64,000 nt of DNA, taken from NCBI GenBank assembly GCA_014843695.1, contig CM026386.1:17721811-17785810 (forward strand), given 5' to 3'. The notes beneath the pieces are model-generated. The model searched no databases and had not been told where the DNA came from. It saw only the letters and a program-made list of their open reading frames with translations. Both the position numbers and the translations under genes were made by a program. The stretch is from Archivesica marissinica (Eukaryota; Mollusca; Bivalvia; Venerida; Vesicomyidae). This document shows positions 45,141-55,425 of the stretch, in pieces (positions within the stretch are counted from its first letter, which is position 1; every line of letters begins with the position of its first letter).

Positions 45141-45499
45141 CTATGAACATTGCGAGTAACTGTATGCAATACATATGATTACGTACTTGGAATTAATCAA
45201 TAAACAAACCATTTTGTATCCCGCACACTCGAGTACAACTGGGAATTCAATCAGAAATAACAGTAGACAATCTTGACACATCGACATACAATTATGAGTT
45301 TATGTGCCAGAATCGCAACAAGTTGTGTGTGACTTTCTCACACAATGTGTCTATTAGTTGGTTCATATTGTAACCAATTTAGGAAATGATAAATTTGCCG
45401 TCTCAATAACAGTTATGTAATCGTGACCTTCAGGATCTTGAGATTTGGCTGTTTTCTTTGATTTGGAGGTTGGACGTCGCACCAATATCTTAGCTCATA

Positions 45500-45700
45500 T
45501 CACGACCTCCAGTTACCTGTGGCAGAGGAAGACCCCTGGTATCCCTTCTATCAGTATACTATGCACGGACAGGCACCCAGATAAAACCACCGACCTTCCG
45601 CAAGCCAGCTGGATAACTTCCGCACATGAAATAATTGGACGCACACTGTGTGATTTGAATCTACACCGATGTGAGATTGACCTACTCGCATATATCATGG
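45500..45700 (-). mobile_element. SINE family H (class II tRNA-like), old copy
   Basis: GAGGAAGACCCCTGGTATCC, CACGGACAGGCACCCAGATA, AAACCACCGACCTTCCGCAA and GCCAGCTGGATAACTTCCG match, in order, the minus-oriented copy at 55205-55425. From memory this body resembles a SINE class widespread in bivalves. The tRNA head is decayed (minus strand: TTCAAATCACACAG). Confidence 0.72.
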
Positions 45701-46472
45701 CATAAATGTGTGCCTACATGCTCCACTATTATGTTTTTGTACATTGTTCACTATTTGCGATCTTAATGTTAGTAACTTCCTAGCTTTTTAATAGAATTTG
45801 ACTACGATCACAATGGGATGGTACATTTATATATTGTCATTATTTTCATGGCTTATTAAAACAATTATACACCCAGTTAGCTCGAACTTAGATTGCAAAA
45901 TCTTCTATGTCCGTTTCTAATCTGCATTGCGTATTGCACGCACCTCTGACCACAAAACATGACGCACTGTTCGTACCTCTACTGGAACTGAAGTCATTGG
46001 ACATCTTTGGTTTATCAGAAACGGTATGTTTTCAGTTTTATTGGCAAATGATTACTTTATCAAATCAACAGCGTAACTACTTTATTCCTGCAGTTTCTTC
46101 ACTTCAAGAAATTATGTAGTTGATTGTGACGCAATCATATAAGTCATTAATGACATTTGAAATAGCTGTGAAACGTGCTTGTGTCTAGCACAACACAATA
46201 CATATTGCTTCTTATAGGTAGAGGTGCCTATATAAATATAATCTTTGAATTAATCTTTTAACGAAATTATTTCTTGACAGATAAAATATTCGTAGTATTT
46301 GTCTCGTAACAATTATTGCACATTCCACGAAATTCCATCCTTTCCATTGGTCAAAGACTGTCACGTGGGCCGGTGGATGGTCGGTAGTAGGGATCCCATG
46401 TAGGGTCAGTGGAAATATTGCTGTTTTCTAAAACTCCCGATTTGGAATGTTAAAAGTGTTTGTTTTCTGAAC
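45701..46472. other. No supported gene
   Basis: Unique-looking DNA. CCATTGG and CACGTG motifs near 46339-46367 are noted but no gene start is visible. A 70-codon ORF at 45907-46119 has no family signature. Confidence 0.35.
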
Positions 46473-46909
46473 TTTAGTCAAATAAATCGGCGTCCAAATG
46501 AAGTTATAATGAAGCGATAGCCTCATATCTTCTAGTACCCCGTCGGGAACGGAAACAAATATGTTTGCCGCTTCCATTGGCAGCAATAACCAAAATGCCA
46601 AGGTCGACGACAATGGGAACAATGGAAATTTAAATACCGAAAAGATAATTACAGGTTCTTCGTGTCTACAGTCATAATATAATGGTGGTCAATGTAATAA
46701 ATCGGCGTCAAAATGTAGTTAGAATGAAGCGATAGCCTCATTGCTTCTAGTTCCCCGTCAATAACGGAACAAACGGTGTGCGGCTTCCATTGGAAGCAGC
46801 AACATAACTGTCAATGTCAACGAAAACGGGAACAAAGGACGTTTAAATACCGAAAAGATACTTACAGGTTCCTCTTGTCAACATTTTGACTCCGATTTAT
46901 TTGACTAAA
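46473..46909. mobile_element. TIR element with an internally duplicated core
   Basis: The ends TTTAGTCAAATAAATCGGCG (46473) and CCGATTTATTTGACTAAA (ending about 46909) form about 27-bp inverted repeats. Inside, a block of about 215 bp occurs twice in direct order: AAATCGGCGTC, ATGAAGCGATAGCCTCAT, CTTCTAGT, CCCCGTC, CGGCTTCCATTGG, TTTAAATACCGAAAAGAT, TTACAGGTTC (starting about 46484 and 46699). It is non-coding. Confidence 0.78.
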
Positions 46910-47640
46910 ATAATGATGGTCAATGCGATACATTCGTTATTGGATTCGGCTATCGCCTTATCCATTTTGTTGACCTCACATAACTCCATGGAGGGTCAGT
47001 AGCAAACCCAGTAACTAATACTATTTATATATATAATGGCAGCAGATCGCATAGACTATTGACCACATACATTAAAATCAACACGTATTATTTACGGAAC
47101 GGAATACGAAAATACCACCTTAAAACTACTTGATACATAATAAATATAATTTGGTGTATCACGTGTTATTCGTGCTTATTAACAGAATATATCCCGATAG
47201 ATAGTACGCTCAAATCACATGATAAAGCACCTATACATCATCACACAAAATATTCGCAGAAATATAGCCAATACAATTGGGATTTCAGTCAGATTCTGAT
47301 ATGAATAATTTGACATGATATCAAAAGCAGAATATGTAAATACACCAGTGAGTCTCACAGCAATGCTATTCTCACATCTGACCTCAATTTATGCTTTGTT
47401 TACTTAAATGAGATTATATTCTAAGCACCGTGTGGCATCTATTTGCAAACACGATAATGTAGTTTAATAATAACTTCCTGACCGCGAGGAACTTCTGACA
47501 TGTTCTTGGAATTATACTGGTATTATGAAATATATCGCTGGTAATAAAACAACATGCTACTTTATAGTGATGTATTGCGTTCCTATGATAGATAATTAAT
47601 ACAATTAACTATCATCGATATACTGTATTATATCGCCTTC
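46910..47640. other. No supported feature
   Basis: AT-rich DNA. CATGGAGGGTCAGTAG (about 46988) echoes CATGTAGGGTCAGTGG (about 46399) on the other side of the TIR element, hinting at a larger duplication. Confidence 0.4.
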
Positions 47641-47985
47641 ATTCCAATGAAATTCCATGACATAATTCGTAAATACACAAGTCTAATGAAATTCCATGAC
47701 ATATTTCGTAAATACACAATTCCAATGAAATTCCATGACATATTTCGTAAATACACAATTCCAATGAAATTCCATGACATAATTCGTAAATACACAATTC
47801 CAATGAAAGTCCATGACATATTTCATAAATACACAATTCCAATGAAATTCCATGGCATAATTCATAAATACACAAGTCTAATGAAATTCCATGACATATT
47901 TCGTAAATACACAATTCCAATGAAATTCCATGACATATTTCGCAAATACACAATTCAAATGAAAGTCCATGACATATTCAAGAGT
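47641..47985. repeat. 39-bp minisatellite, about 9 units
   Basis: Unit CCAATGAAATTCCATGACAT then ATTTCGTAAATACACAATT. It is stop-free in several frames on both strands, which produces the ORFs of 60-167 codons here; none is supported as a gene. Confidence 0.95.
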
Positions 47986-48165
47986 TTCCAGGTACCAATA
48001 AGAAAACACATTCATGAACTTGTATTTTACCCAGCATGCAAATCGTCAAACCACAAAAACAAACAAACATATCATACAGTTGTATTTGTAGCCATAGTGC
48101 TGGAAAATGTATCCATATATAATCGCTACAAGCAATATAAAGATAAATAAAACATTTACTACCTC

Positions 48166-48231
48166 CAGACGGATCTGTAGTCCAGTTGTAACACGCTGGC
48201 CTGGTAATCCAGGGATCGCAGATTCGAAACA
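48166..48231 (+). mobile_element. SINE family A, head only
   Basis: CAGACGGATCTGTAGTCCAG, TTGTAACACGCTGGCCTGGT and AATCCAGGGATCGCAGATTC, after which similarity stops abruptly. Confidence 0.85.
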
Positions 48232-48623
48232 GTTACGGGCGGATTTTCCCGATATTTGGTGGTAGGATGATCCGCGGGTCAATGCCGAACCCAGAATGTT
48301 TAATATGATTCTTCACCATATTTATATAGGTAAAACAGGGGCAGTTTGCGGAGTGGCTGAGATTAATATTCTCTTGCTTTGGTTTATAGATGTATTTATT
48401 AGTCTATGGTTTGTGTAGCTGTACTATTAAGTAGTATTTCTGTATCCTAATCGGTTCTGTACTGTGTATTTCGTGTTTGTTCGTATTACGTTTTGTCATA
48501 AATTGCACGATTATGTAAATGGGCTGAGGCATTTTATTGGCAGATTGCTGAACATAAAATTGAAGCCTAAATGAAGTCGAATAGATGTGCTTTAGATCAA
48601 CATCTGAGTTTATCAACAGTATA
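48232..48623. other. No supported feature
   Basis: Unique-looking DNA before the 50-bp array. Confidence 0.4.
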
Positions 48624-49073
48624 GTTGGGTCCAGAATCTCAATCCCGTGACAATTCTCCGGCTGACATGTTTTGTTGGGTCCAGAATCTCAATCCCGTGA
48701 CCATTCTCCGGCTGACATGTTTTGTTGGGTCCAGAATCTCAATCCCGTGACCATTCTCCGGCTGACATGTTTTGTTGGGTCCAGAATCTCAGTCCCGTGA
48801 CCATTCTCCGGCTAACATGTTTTGTTGGGTCCAGAATCTCAATCCCATGACCATTCTGCGGCTAACATGTTTTGTTGCGTCCAGAATCTCAATCCCGTTA
48901 CCATTCTCCGGCTAACATGTTTTGTTGCGTCCAGAATCTCAATCCCGTGACCATTCTCCGGCTAACATGTTTTGTTGGGTCCAGAATCTCAATCCCGTGA
49001 CCATTCTCCGGCTGACATGTTTTGTTGGGTCCAGAATCTCAATCCCGTGACCATTCTCCGCCTAACATGTTTT
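48624..49073. repeat. 50-bp minisatellite, 9 units
   Basis: Unit GTTGGGTCCAGAATCTCAAT, CCCGTGACCATTCTCCGGCT, GACATGTTTT; starts at 48624 and 48674. Confidence 0.96.
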
Positions 49074-49122
49074 GACGATTGATTTGACTTCTATGGACCT
49101 TTTATAAAAAATTTAGAAACCC

Positions 49123-49162
49123 GGCCCCTGACAAAAATGCCAGCATTTTTTTGCTAGGGGCC
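49123..49162. repeat. Hairpin-forming inverted repeat
   Basis: GGCCCCTGACAAAAATGC and GCATTTTTTTGCTAGGGGCC pair with few mismatches around a 4-base loop. Its role is unknown; it could be a relic of a palindromic element. Confidence 0.6.
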
Positions 49163-49215
49163 AAATCCAAAATGGCCGCCGGTCCCATCTTATTTAAGAT
49201 AAAAATTAACTTTTG

Positions 49216-49244
49216 ACGATAAATAAACGTAAAACACACACTTC
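49216..49244 (+). mobile_element. Minimal SINE family A tail
   Basis: GACGATAAATAAACGTAAAA followed by CACACAC equals the last 27 bases of family A. Nothing upstream of the tail remains. Confidence 0.75.
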
Positions 49245-49740
49245 GCTGACATGTCCACAGACAGAATGTCAGACGCATCAATCACATGCCCTTGATTTGA
49301 CTTTAGATAAAAGGTGAACCTCAAGGTCACGGTGAGCGGCTTATTTGAAATGTCATATGAGGTTGCTATATGTGTTCCATTGAAACTATGTGTATATCTT
49401 GTTTCGTTCCAACTACAAGCATGAATGTGGTACTATGTAATATATCCACAAAGTGTCATCAAATTCATGAACAAGGTTTTGGGTTATTCTGTACACACAT
49501 GTGTAGCCAAAAGCAAAATAAAAGCTATTGAAGCGTAATTATTATAAGCATGTATTAACTTCAAGATCCTTACAAATTCCAGCAAAACTACAGAAAAGTA
49601 ACATTCAATTAAATTTCCACCCATTATACTTTTCCTTTGAATCTTAGTCTAAACACTATTTATTTCTTTGAATATACATAGTCTAGTATACATAATATGT
49701 GCTTGTGATCTAAAGGCCCACGTACAACAAATCTAATCTA
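49245..49740. other. No supported feature
   Basis: Unique-looking DNA. GAACCTCAAGGTCACGGTGA near 49316 contains an AAGGTCA word, with nothing else supportive. Confidence 0.35.
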
Positions 49741-49744
49741 ACCA

Positions 49745-49925
49745 AGGGTCCATCGCTGTGAAAGCGATTCCAACTGGAGGTGTCGAATTCATTCAAGTGA
49801 GAAATATATCCACCTTGCGTGTGGAAGGTCGTTCATATTACCCGGCTGGCCGTCCGTGCCTGCAATACTGCTCGGAGGAAGGGATCTGCATCCACCAATA
49901 ATAGCTGAAGAGTCGCATACGATTA
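49745..49925 (+). mobile_element. SINE family H, plus-strand copy, decayed
   Basis: TCAAGTGAGAAATATATCCA, GTGTGGAAGGTCGTTC, CCCGGCTGGCCGTCCGTGCC, TGCTCGGAGGAAGGGATC and CATCCACCAATAATAGCTG follow the family H body order seen in reverse at 45500-45700 and 55205-55425. Confidence 0.65.
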
Positions 49926-50780
49926 AAGCCCAAATCCAAACCATACAATATCTAACAGAGGTGATGAGCCAAACATGTATTTTAAAGCTCGGTTAAACTG
50001 TAGCCCAATTACACACAACTAAGAGAGCTGATGCCGCAGCAGCTGTTGGTGATAAGGCTACATGTTTACTACAATCATGGCACAAACAGCTTTTCTTTTG
50101 TTATGTTGCATTTGTTACTAACTGAGTTAGATTGGTGTTCTAGTGGTGATAAATATTATTCGTTTTGCAGCAAGCCGGTATCTAATTGATAATATTTCAT
50201 GTAGATTTATCAAACTGATTATACACTTTGGTGTACTCGTTTTGATAGTGGTGCTGGCATACGGAAAGGAATAACAGATGCGATGCATTTAGCCAGAATA
50301 TGTTCCCTGAAAGCTGCGCTTGTTATTCAAATACAGATTATCTTGCTATCAGTTATTAGTTTAGCGTTACAGTTGAATGCCAAAGAAAGTTAAATTTATA
50401 TAAATTTAGAGAACAATGTGTCTATATAAAGTTGCGAAATTGTTGTCTGATCTATGTAAATTGAATTATACTGACACGCCAGCCTTGCGTGATGAATCCC
50501 AGAACGATCTTAGGCCACACATTATTTGCTTTACTAACTGTGCTTTACATTATTCAGAAATAATGCGAATAGGTTCATATTTTCTCTTTGTCAGCTGACA
50601 TTCAGAGATTAAAGTAAACGAATTTGCATTTCCGCTGAGGTGGGAAATCACTTCTATAGATTGAGGTTAGCGCAACTACCAAGTTTGCACGTGTTCAACC
50701 TAATTGGTGGAAAACTGAAACTATTACAGTATCGTTGTTGTATGAATCGTTGTTGGTTAAAAGTTGCGACACGTTTAGTT
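49926..50780. other. No supported gene
   Basis: Unique-looking DNA. The 60-codon ORF at 50416-50598 has no recognisable motif. Confidence 0.35.
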
Positions 50781-50940
50781 TAAACATATTTATTCCACTA
50801 TATACATTCACAAAACAATACATGTACACATAAATCAAAAAAGTAAGTATATGGGAAAGGATTAAAACGGAAGCAGAGCTTATATTGATTCTCTCAGTTC
50901 AAAATACACAGTAATATATTGGACGGTGTGGAACTAATAT
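50781..50940 (-). repeat. Dispersed repeat F, copy 2 (inverted)
   Basis: AAACATATTTATTCCACTAT, GGGAAAGGATTAAAACGGAA, GCAGAGC and GTTCAAAATACACAGTAATA are the reverse complement of 38801-38962. Confidence 0.7.
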
Positions 50941-51092
50941 ATGTGCGGACACGTTTATTTCTATTACAGACTAAAACAACATTACGAGGTAGGTAAGAAC
51001 AAATGCATGCTAGCATGCACAATTCAAATATGTGCAACTGAAAAATTACGTCAGACGTGTAGATGAAACTAAATGACAAACCGTGCACATGA

Positions 51093-51430
51093 AATCACGA
51101 GCAGCGCACGTTGTAGAAATATAAACAGTTCTTGCGAAATGCACGAGCAGCGCACGTTGTAGAAATATAAACAGTTCTTGCGAAATGCACGAGCAGCGCA
51201 CGTTGTAGAAATATAAACAGTTCTTGCTAAATGCACGAGCAGCGCACGTTGTAGAAATATAAACAGTTCTTGCGAAATGCACGAGCAGCGCACGTTGTAG
51301 AAATATAAACAGTTCTTGCGAAAACACGAGCAGCGCACGTTGTAGAAATATAAACAGTTCTTGCGAAAACACGAGCAGCGCACGTTGTAGAAATATAAAC
51401 AGTTCTTGCGAAAACACGAGCAGCGCACAT
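51093..51430. repeat. 45/46-bp minisatellite, about 7.5 units
   Basis: Unit GCACGAGCAGCGCACGTTGT, AGAAATATAAACAGTTCTTG, CGAAAT. Left units are 46 bp, the last units 45 bp, so minus-strand ORFs change frame along the array. Confidence 0.95.
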
Positions 51431-51500
51431 TCGCACAACCTGTATTAAGCAGCAAGTTGCTAGATCCCAAATATGTTGTTTTATTATACATGTGACCCAT

Positions 51501-51523
51501 ATTGTATTGTATTGTATTGTATT
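51501..51523. repeat. (ATTGT)n microsatellite
   Basis: Four to five ATTGT units in a row. Confidence 0.92.
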
Positions 51524-51985
51524 AAACAGCCACCTAAACTATGCAGCCAATTTATGTGAGTTCCGTGGATGGCTGCTTAAGACAGGTGAAACTGTATTCA
51601 ACTATATATCTTTTTACAGAAGCTAGCAATCTATATTATTTGTACTTTTGTTTAAAGTCGCCAAGGCCGAGGCATGTGGGTTACTGAATGCGTCTAAGTA
51701 CTTACTTGTCTACGTCGATTCCCCTGTCTAACTGACATGCCGAGACGGCTTCTTCTTTCTATCCAGAGTGACAAGCCCTGTGATGTTTCTTCATTCAAAA
51801 ACGACCCCTTTTAACCCCACAGCATCTACCATTAGTCAGCTCACAACAGCAAGAAGTGTTCTAGTTGTTTCACACTGACGTCGTCGATGCTACCGCGCCC
51901 AGGATAGAATCCGCAGCCCGCCGTCTCCATAACGGGTCAGGTTAAAAACAATCGCCAATTATCCGCCGTCTGTACAGCAGCAAGC
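51524..51985. other. No supported feature
   Basis: Unique-looking DNA between a microsatellite and the LINE tail. Confidence 0.4.
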
Positions 51986-52560
51986 ATTATTATTATTATA
52001 TACCAAACTTATATAGCGCTCTTTTCATCTAAAAATAAAACGTTCAAAAGCGCTTTACAGCCTAAAATATCACAAATATTGATAAATACTTCCACATACA
52101 ATGAGATAAAACAAGACAAAAATAGCAAACACAATTACAATGGATTCTAAATATGCTATAAAATATTCGGATCTAAAATTATAACAATTAAAATATAGGC
52201 AATAATTAAATAACATGTGTTCATTTGCAGTCTTAATCCTGAATGAGCACAGACACAGTTCGATATTTATGTTCCATATGAACATTTAACAAGGTGTGTC
52301 TTCAAAGCCTTTTTGAAAGAACACAATGTTGTTGCACTTCTAATATTTGATGGAAGAGAATTCCATAGTTTTGGGGCAGCAGTCATGAAACTTCTATCTC
52401 CGTATGTGACAGTCCGACTTCTTGGTAACACAAGGGTAGCTGCTTCATTTTTAGACCGTAAGTCTCTCCTTGGTATATAAACCTCAAGCAAGTTTCTCAT
52501 ATAAATCGGTGCTTCTCCATTCAATGCATTGTTATTGTCACATGTGTTAGTTAGTCGAGG
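51986..52560 (-). pseudogene. 3' end of a CR1/L2-like LINE: ORF2 C-terminus plus tail
   Basis: The minus-strand ORF ending at 52267 reads NGEAPIYMRNLLEVYIPRR, LVLPRSRTVTYGDRSF, AAPKLWNSLPSNIRSA and SFKKALKTHL. This 'AP.Y...L...R..R.Y..R.F...AP.LWN.LP..IR...S...FK..LK..LF' pattern is the standard C-terminus of CR1/L2-type LINE ORF2 proteins. About 86 codons remain intact. The 3' region follows (51986-52266) with a CTGTAAAGCGCTTTTGAACG segment, AAAGAGCGCTATATAAG and a terminal (ATT)n run at 51986-51999, typical of such LINE tails. The rest of the element is missing, consistent with 5' truncation. Confidence 0.88.
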
Positions 52561-52699
52561 TCACTCATGCTGAGCCGATACGGCTTCTTCTGTTTATATA
52601 GCGAGGCTGACATCAGCGAAGACCTTGACCCATATTCCTGCTGTGAGCTGTGCCTAGGTGCCGACATTCACGGTGTGGACGTTAGGCCTGGACATTTCT

Positions 52700-52990
52700 G
52701 TGTGTGTTGTTGCGTTTATTTATCGTCGCTACCGGTTGCCCATATGAGCGACGCCTCCTGAAGAGATTAGTCATTTTAGATTTTGGAGGATAGTGCATGA
52801 TACAGACAGAGACCCATTCCAGAGTCTCCTCTGGTTCTTTTACGTGCACGGTGTAAAGCACCGACACGAGACCTCGGTTTAAAGTCCCATCTGAAAGACT
52901 GTTAATTGTATTAGGGTCAGACGGGAGATCGAACCAGCGATCCCTGGATTACCAGTCCAGCGTGTTACCACTGGACTACATATCCGTCTG
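52700..52990 (-). mobile_element. SINE family A with 11-bp target-site duplication
   Basis: Full length on the minus strand: CAGACGGATATGTAGTCCAG, GGACTGGTAATCCAGGGATC, body, tail CCGGTAGCGACGATAAATAA. TGGACATTTCT lies at 52689-52699 and 52991-53001. The copy is close to the family consensus and so fairly young. Confidence 0.96.
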
Positions 52991-53208
52991 TGGACATTTC
53001 TTTGATAGTAACTCACTTTTATATGAGACGATTTCTTGCCCTGGTAACATCACACCTATATTGCTAAATTTGCAATATGTTTATTAACTATTTGCGTTTC
53101 CATAGGTACTAGTTTTGAAGCCTGTATCATATAGGAAGAGCGATCGTATGCGAGACAAAGAAGTAATAGTGATATTATCACACAAACCCGTTCTTTAATG
53201 CTAATATA

Positions 53209-53427
53209 CTAGAGGACATAGAAAACGCACACTTCGGATAAGTGTGTTTTTACATGAAAAACAATAACTATATAAATACATAGTTTTAAACATTTTGGAA
53301 TATATTTAGTTGTTCAGTTTGTGTGTTGTAAAAAAGGATGCGATATATCTTTGATGGAATCCTTCGTATTTCATTTACATTTAATAATAATCATATACTG
53401 TAGGTGTGTGTTTTCTATGTCCTCTAG
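53209..53427. mobile_element. 219-bp TA-flanked MITE
   Basis: Ends CTAGAGGACATAGAAAACGC and GTTTTCTATGTCCTCTAG are near-perfect inverted repeats flanked by TA (53207-53208, 53428-53429), as for Tc1/mariner-type insertions. A small internal hairpin GCACACTTCGGATAAGTGTG follows the left end. It is non-coding. Confidence 0.82.
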
Positions 53428-53831
53428 TATATATTAATGCGTGTGTGTTGTAAACGACTTGAGTCTGAATTGAAATATTTGCACATGCCAATACAAACGT
53501 GTTCGTGTAATTGAATATTTTGTTCCGAAAGCTTGTGATGATTTACAGATAGATATAAGTAACGTATTTTGGATTAAAATGAGAATTTCGAAAACAGTTT
53601 GATATAAGCAACGGTTTTTGCAACTTTCGGGCTGACATATATTCTCGTAAATATTAACATGATGGGTGTTTATGTGTATTATGGCGATTTTAATTAACGT
53701 GCTACGTTTTTTATTAACTTCCATTGCGTATTGTAATTGAGTTTTAAATCATTTACTCTAACGATGTTTTTTTATAGCTATTATATTGAAAACAGATTTA
53801 TTTATGTAAACGTTTATTTTATCGTGGTTCA
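53428..53831. other. No supported feature
   Basis: AT-rich DNA. A 96-codon minus-strand ORF (53434-53724) has no recognisable motif. Confidence 0.35.
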
Positions 53832-54043
53832 CGTGTGTGTTTACGTTTATATATCGTCGCTACCGGTTGCTCATATGAGCGACGCCTCCTGAAGAGAATA
53901 GTCATTTTAGATTTTTTGGAGGATAGTGCAATGATACAGACAGAAACCCATTCCAGAGTCTCCTCTGGTTCTTTTATGTGCACATTGTAAAGCACCGACG
54001 CGAGACCTCGGTTTAAAGTCCCATCTGAAAGACTGTTAATATT
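53832..54043 (-). mobile_element. SINE family A, left arm of an inverted pair
   Basis: The tail and body are present on the minus strand (CCGGTAGCGACGATATATAA, GTGCACATAAAAGAACCAGA), ending at AATATTAACAGTC; the tRNA head is absent. Confidence 0.88.
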
Positions 54044-54116
54044 AAACTCTTCAGGCGTCGCTCATATGGGCAACCGATAGCGGCGATAAATAAACGTAAA
54101 ACACACACACACACGT
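54044..54116 (+). mobile_element. SINE family A tail, right arm of the inverted pair
   Basis: AACTCTTCAGGCGTCGCTCA, ACCGATAGCGGCGATAAATA and (AC)n are fused directly to the left arm, so the two tails point outwards. CACGTG sits just outside both (CA) runs. Confidence 0.85.
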
Positions 54117-54351
54117 GACCGTTAACAAGTATTGTATACTATGAAACGACGAGTTTCCATATATTATGAAGTTCAAAAGAACGTTGACCAGGAGATTATG
54201 CAAATGGTATTCTTTACAATAAGATCTGCTGAATATGAAGCAGACAACATAACGTTGCATAACCCAATTGCCAAAATCAATACACGAAATGGACGAAAGT
54301 CGTATATTTCGAAGTATATTAAGAAGGTTGTTCATCGAGAGCATACATTCG
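54117..54351. other. Spacer with an unassigned 81-codon ORF
   Basis: The plus-strand ORF at 54132-54377 runs into the next SINE head. Its residues look Lys/Ile-rich and match nothing I know. Confidence 0.3.
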
Positions 54352-54556
54352 CAGACGGATCTGTAGTCCATTGGTAACACGTTGGACTGGTAATCCAGTC
54401 GTTCAGATGGGACGTTAAACCGAGGTTTTGTGTCGGTGCTTTACACCGTGCACGTAAAAGAACCAGAGGAGACTCTGGAATGGGTCTCTGTCTGTATCAT
54501 GCACTATCCTCCAAAATCTAAAATGACTAATATCTTCAGGAGGCGTCGCTCAGATG
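54352..54556 (+). mobile_element. SINE family A with internal deletion
   Basis: The head CAGACGGATCTGTAGTCCAT and GGACTGGTAATCCAG jump directly to TTCAGATGGGACGTTAAACC, losing about 50 bp with the B box. The body continues to GGCGTCGCTCAGATG, where the tail is missing. Confidence 0.9.
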
Positions 54557-54604
54557 TACAGCACCGACACGAGAACTCGGTTTAAAGTCCCATCTGAAAG
54601 ACTG
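54557..54604 (-). mobile_element. Inverted SINE family A body fragment
   Basis: TACAGCACCGACACGAGAAC, TCGGTTTAAAGTCCCATCTG and AAAGACTG are the minus-strand body, fused to the plus-strand copy on its left. Confidence 0.85.
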
Positions 54605-54607
54605 ATA

Positions 54608-54836
54608 GTCGTGATAGCGCAGAGGATGCGTGTTCGCTTCAGGTGCGAAAGGTCTGGAGTTCGAGCCCCACTGGAGCCGTTACGATTGTGTCCTTAGGCA
54701 ATGCATTTAAATTCCATGTTGCCTCTTCTCTCTCCCTCGTGGCGATGGATTCCATCAGGTATGAGATCTCGAGAGTGATTAATATAAGTTGAACTAACTT
54801 GTTTCGCAATCGAGCTAAAATAAATGTGTATAAACT
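54608..54836 (+). mobile_element. SINE family E, complete copy
   Basis: Head GTCGTGATAGCGCAGAGGAT, GTTCGCTTCAGGTGCGAAAG and GTTCGAGCCCCACTGGAGCC; body TGTGTCCTTAGGCAATGCAT; tail GAGAGTGATTAATATAAGTT and GTTTCGCAATCGAGCTAAAA. The tail is the same module as in family B although the head differs. Confidence 0.8.
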
Positions 54837-54900
54837 AAAAAACTACAATAATCGGGGCTTATATGATATGTCTTAGTTCAGACTATCTATCCACTAATAT

Positions 54901-55155
54901 ATGTCCGACTAGCGCGGCATTGGTTAGCGCGCTCGCTTCCCACCAATGCAACCCGGGTTCGATCCTCGGACAGGGCAGTATGTGAGATGGTACGGTGTTC
55001 GCCAGATCGGACAGGTGGGTTTTCTCCGGGTACTCCGGTTTCCTCCCACACGAATGACCACATTTACGCTTTCATCCGCACCAACGAGAGTGATTAATAT
55101 AAGTATATTGTTAAAACTTGCTTCATAATCGTTGTAAAATAAATAAAGTTTAAAC
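54901..55155 (+). mobile_element. SINE family B, full length
   Basis: ATGTCCGACTAGCGCGGCAT head, TGCAACCCGGGTTCGATCCT, core CAGGTGGGTTTTCTCCGGGT and ACTCCGGTTTCCTCCCACAC, tail GAGTGATTAATATAAGTATA and GTAAAATAAATAAAGTTTAA. Confidence 0.94.
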
Positions 55156-55204
55156 AACATACATTGACAATAATCAACAGTCAGCATATATGAAATGGTT
55201 ACAC

Positions 55205-55425
55205 TGCAGCTATTATTGGGGGAGGAAGACCCCACCTGCACATGCGAGCAGATTTTAGGCCATAATGGCCACCCAGATAGAACCACTGACCTTCAGTAAG
55301 CCAGCTGTATAGCTTCCTCGCGCGAAGTAATTATAAACCCCAGTGGGATTCCAATATACATCGGTGAGAGGCAAGTGATTTGAAGTAATCAACGTTAACC
55401 ACTCGGTCACAGAGGCCGCGCCCCG
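55205..55425 (-). mobile_element. SINE family H with Ser/Leu-type tRNA head
   Basis: The minus strand begins GGCCTCTGTGACCGAGTGGT then TAACGTTGATTACTTCAAAT, the A-box style of class II (Ser/Leu) tRNAs. The body GAGGAAGCTATACAGCTGGC, TTACTGAAGGTCAGTGGTTC and TATCTGGGTGGCC ends near GTGGGGTCTTCCTCCCCC. ORFs across it are incidental. Confidence 0.8.
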
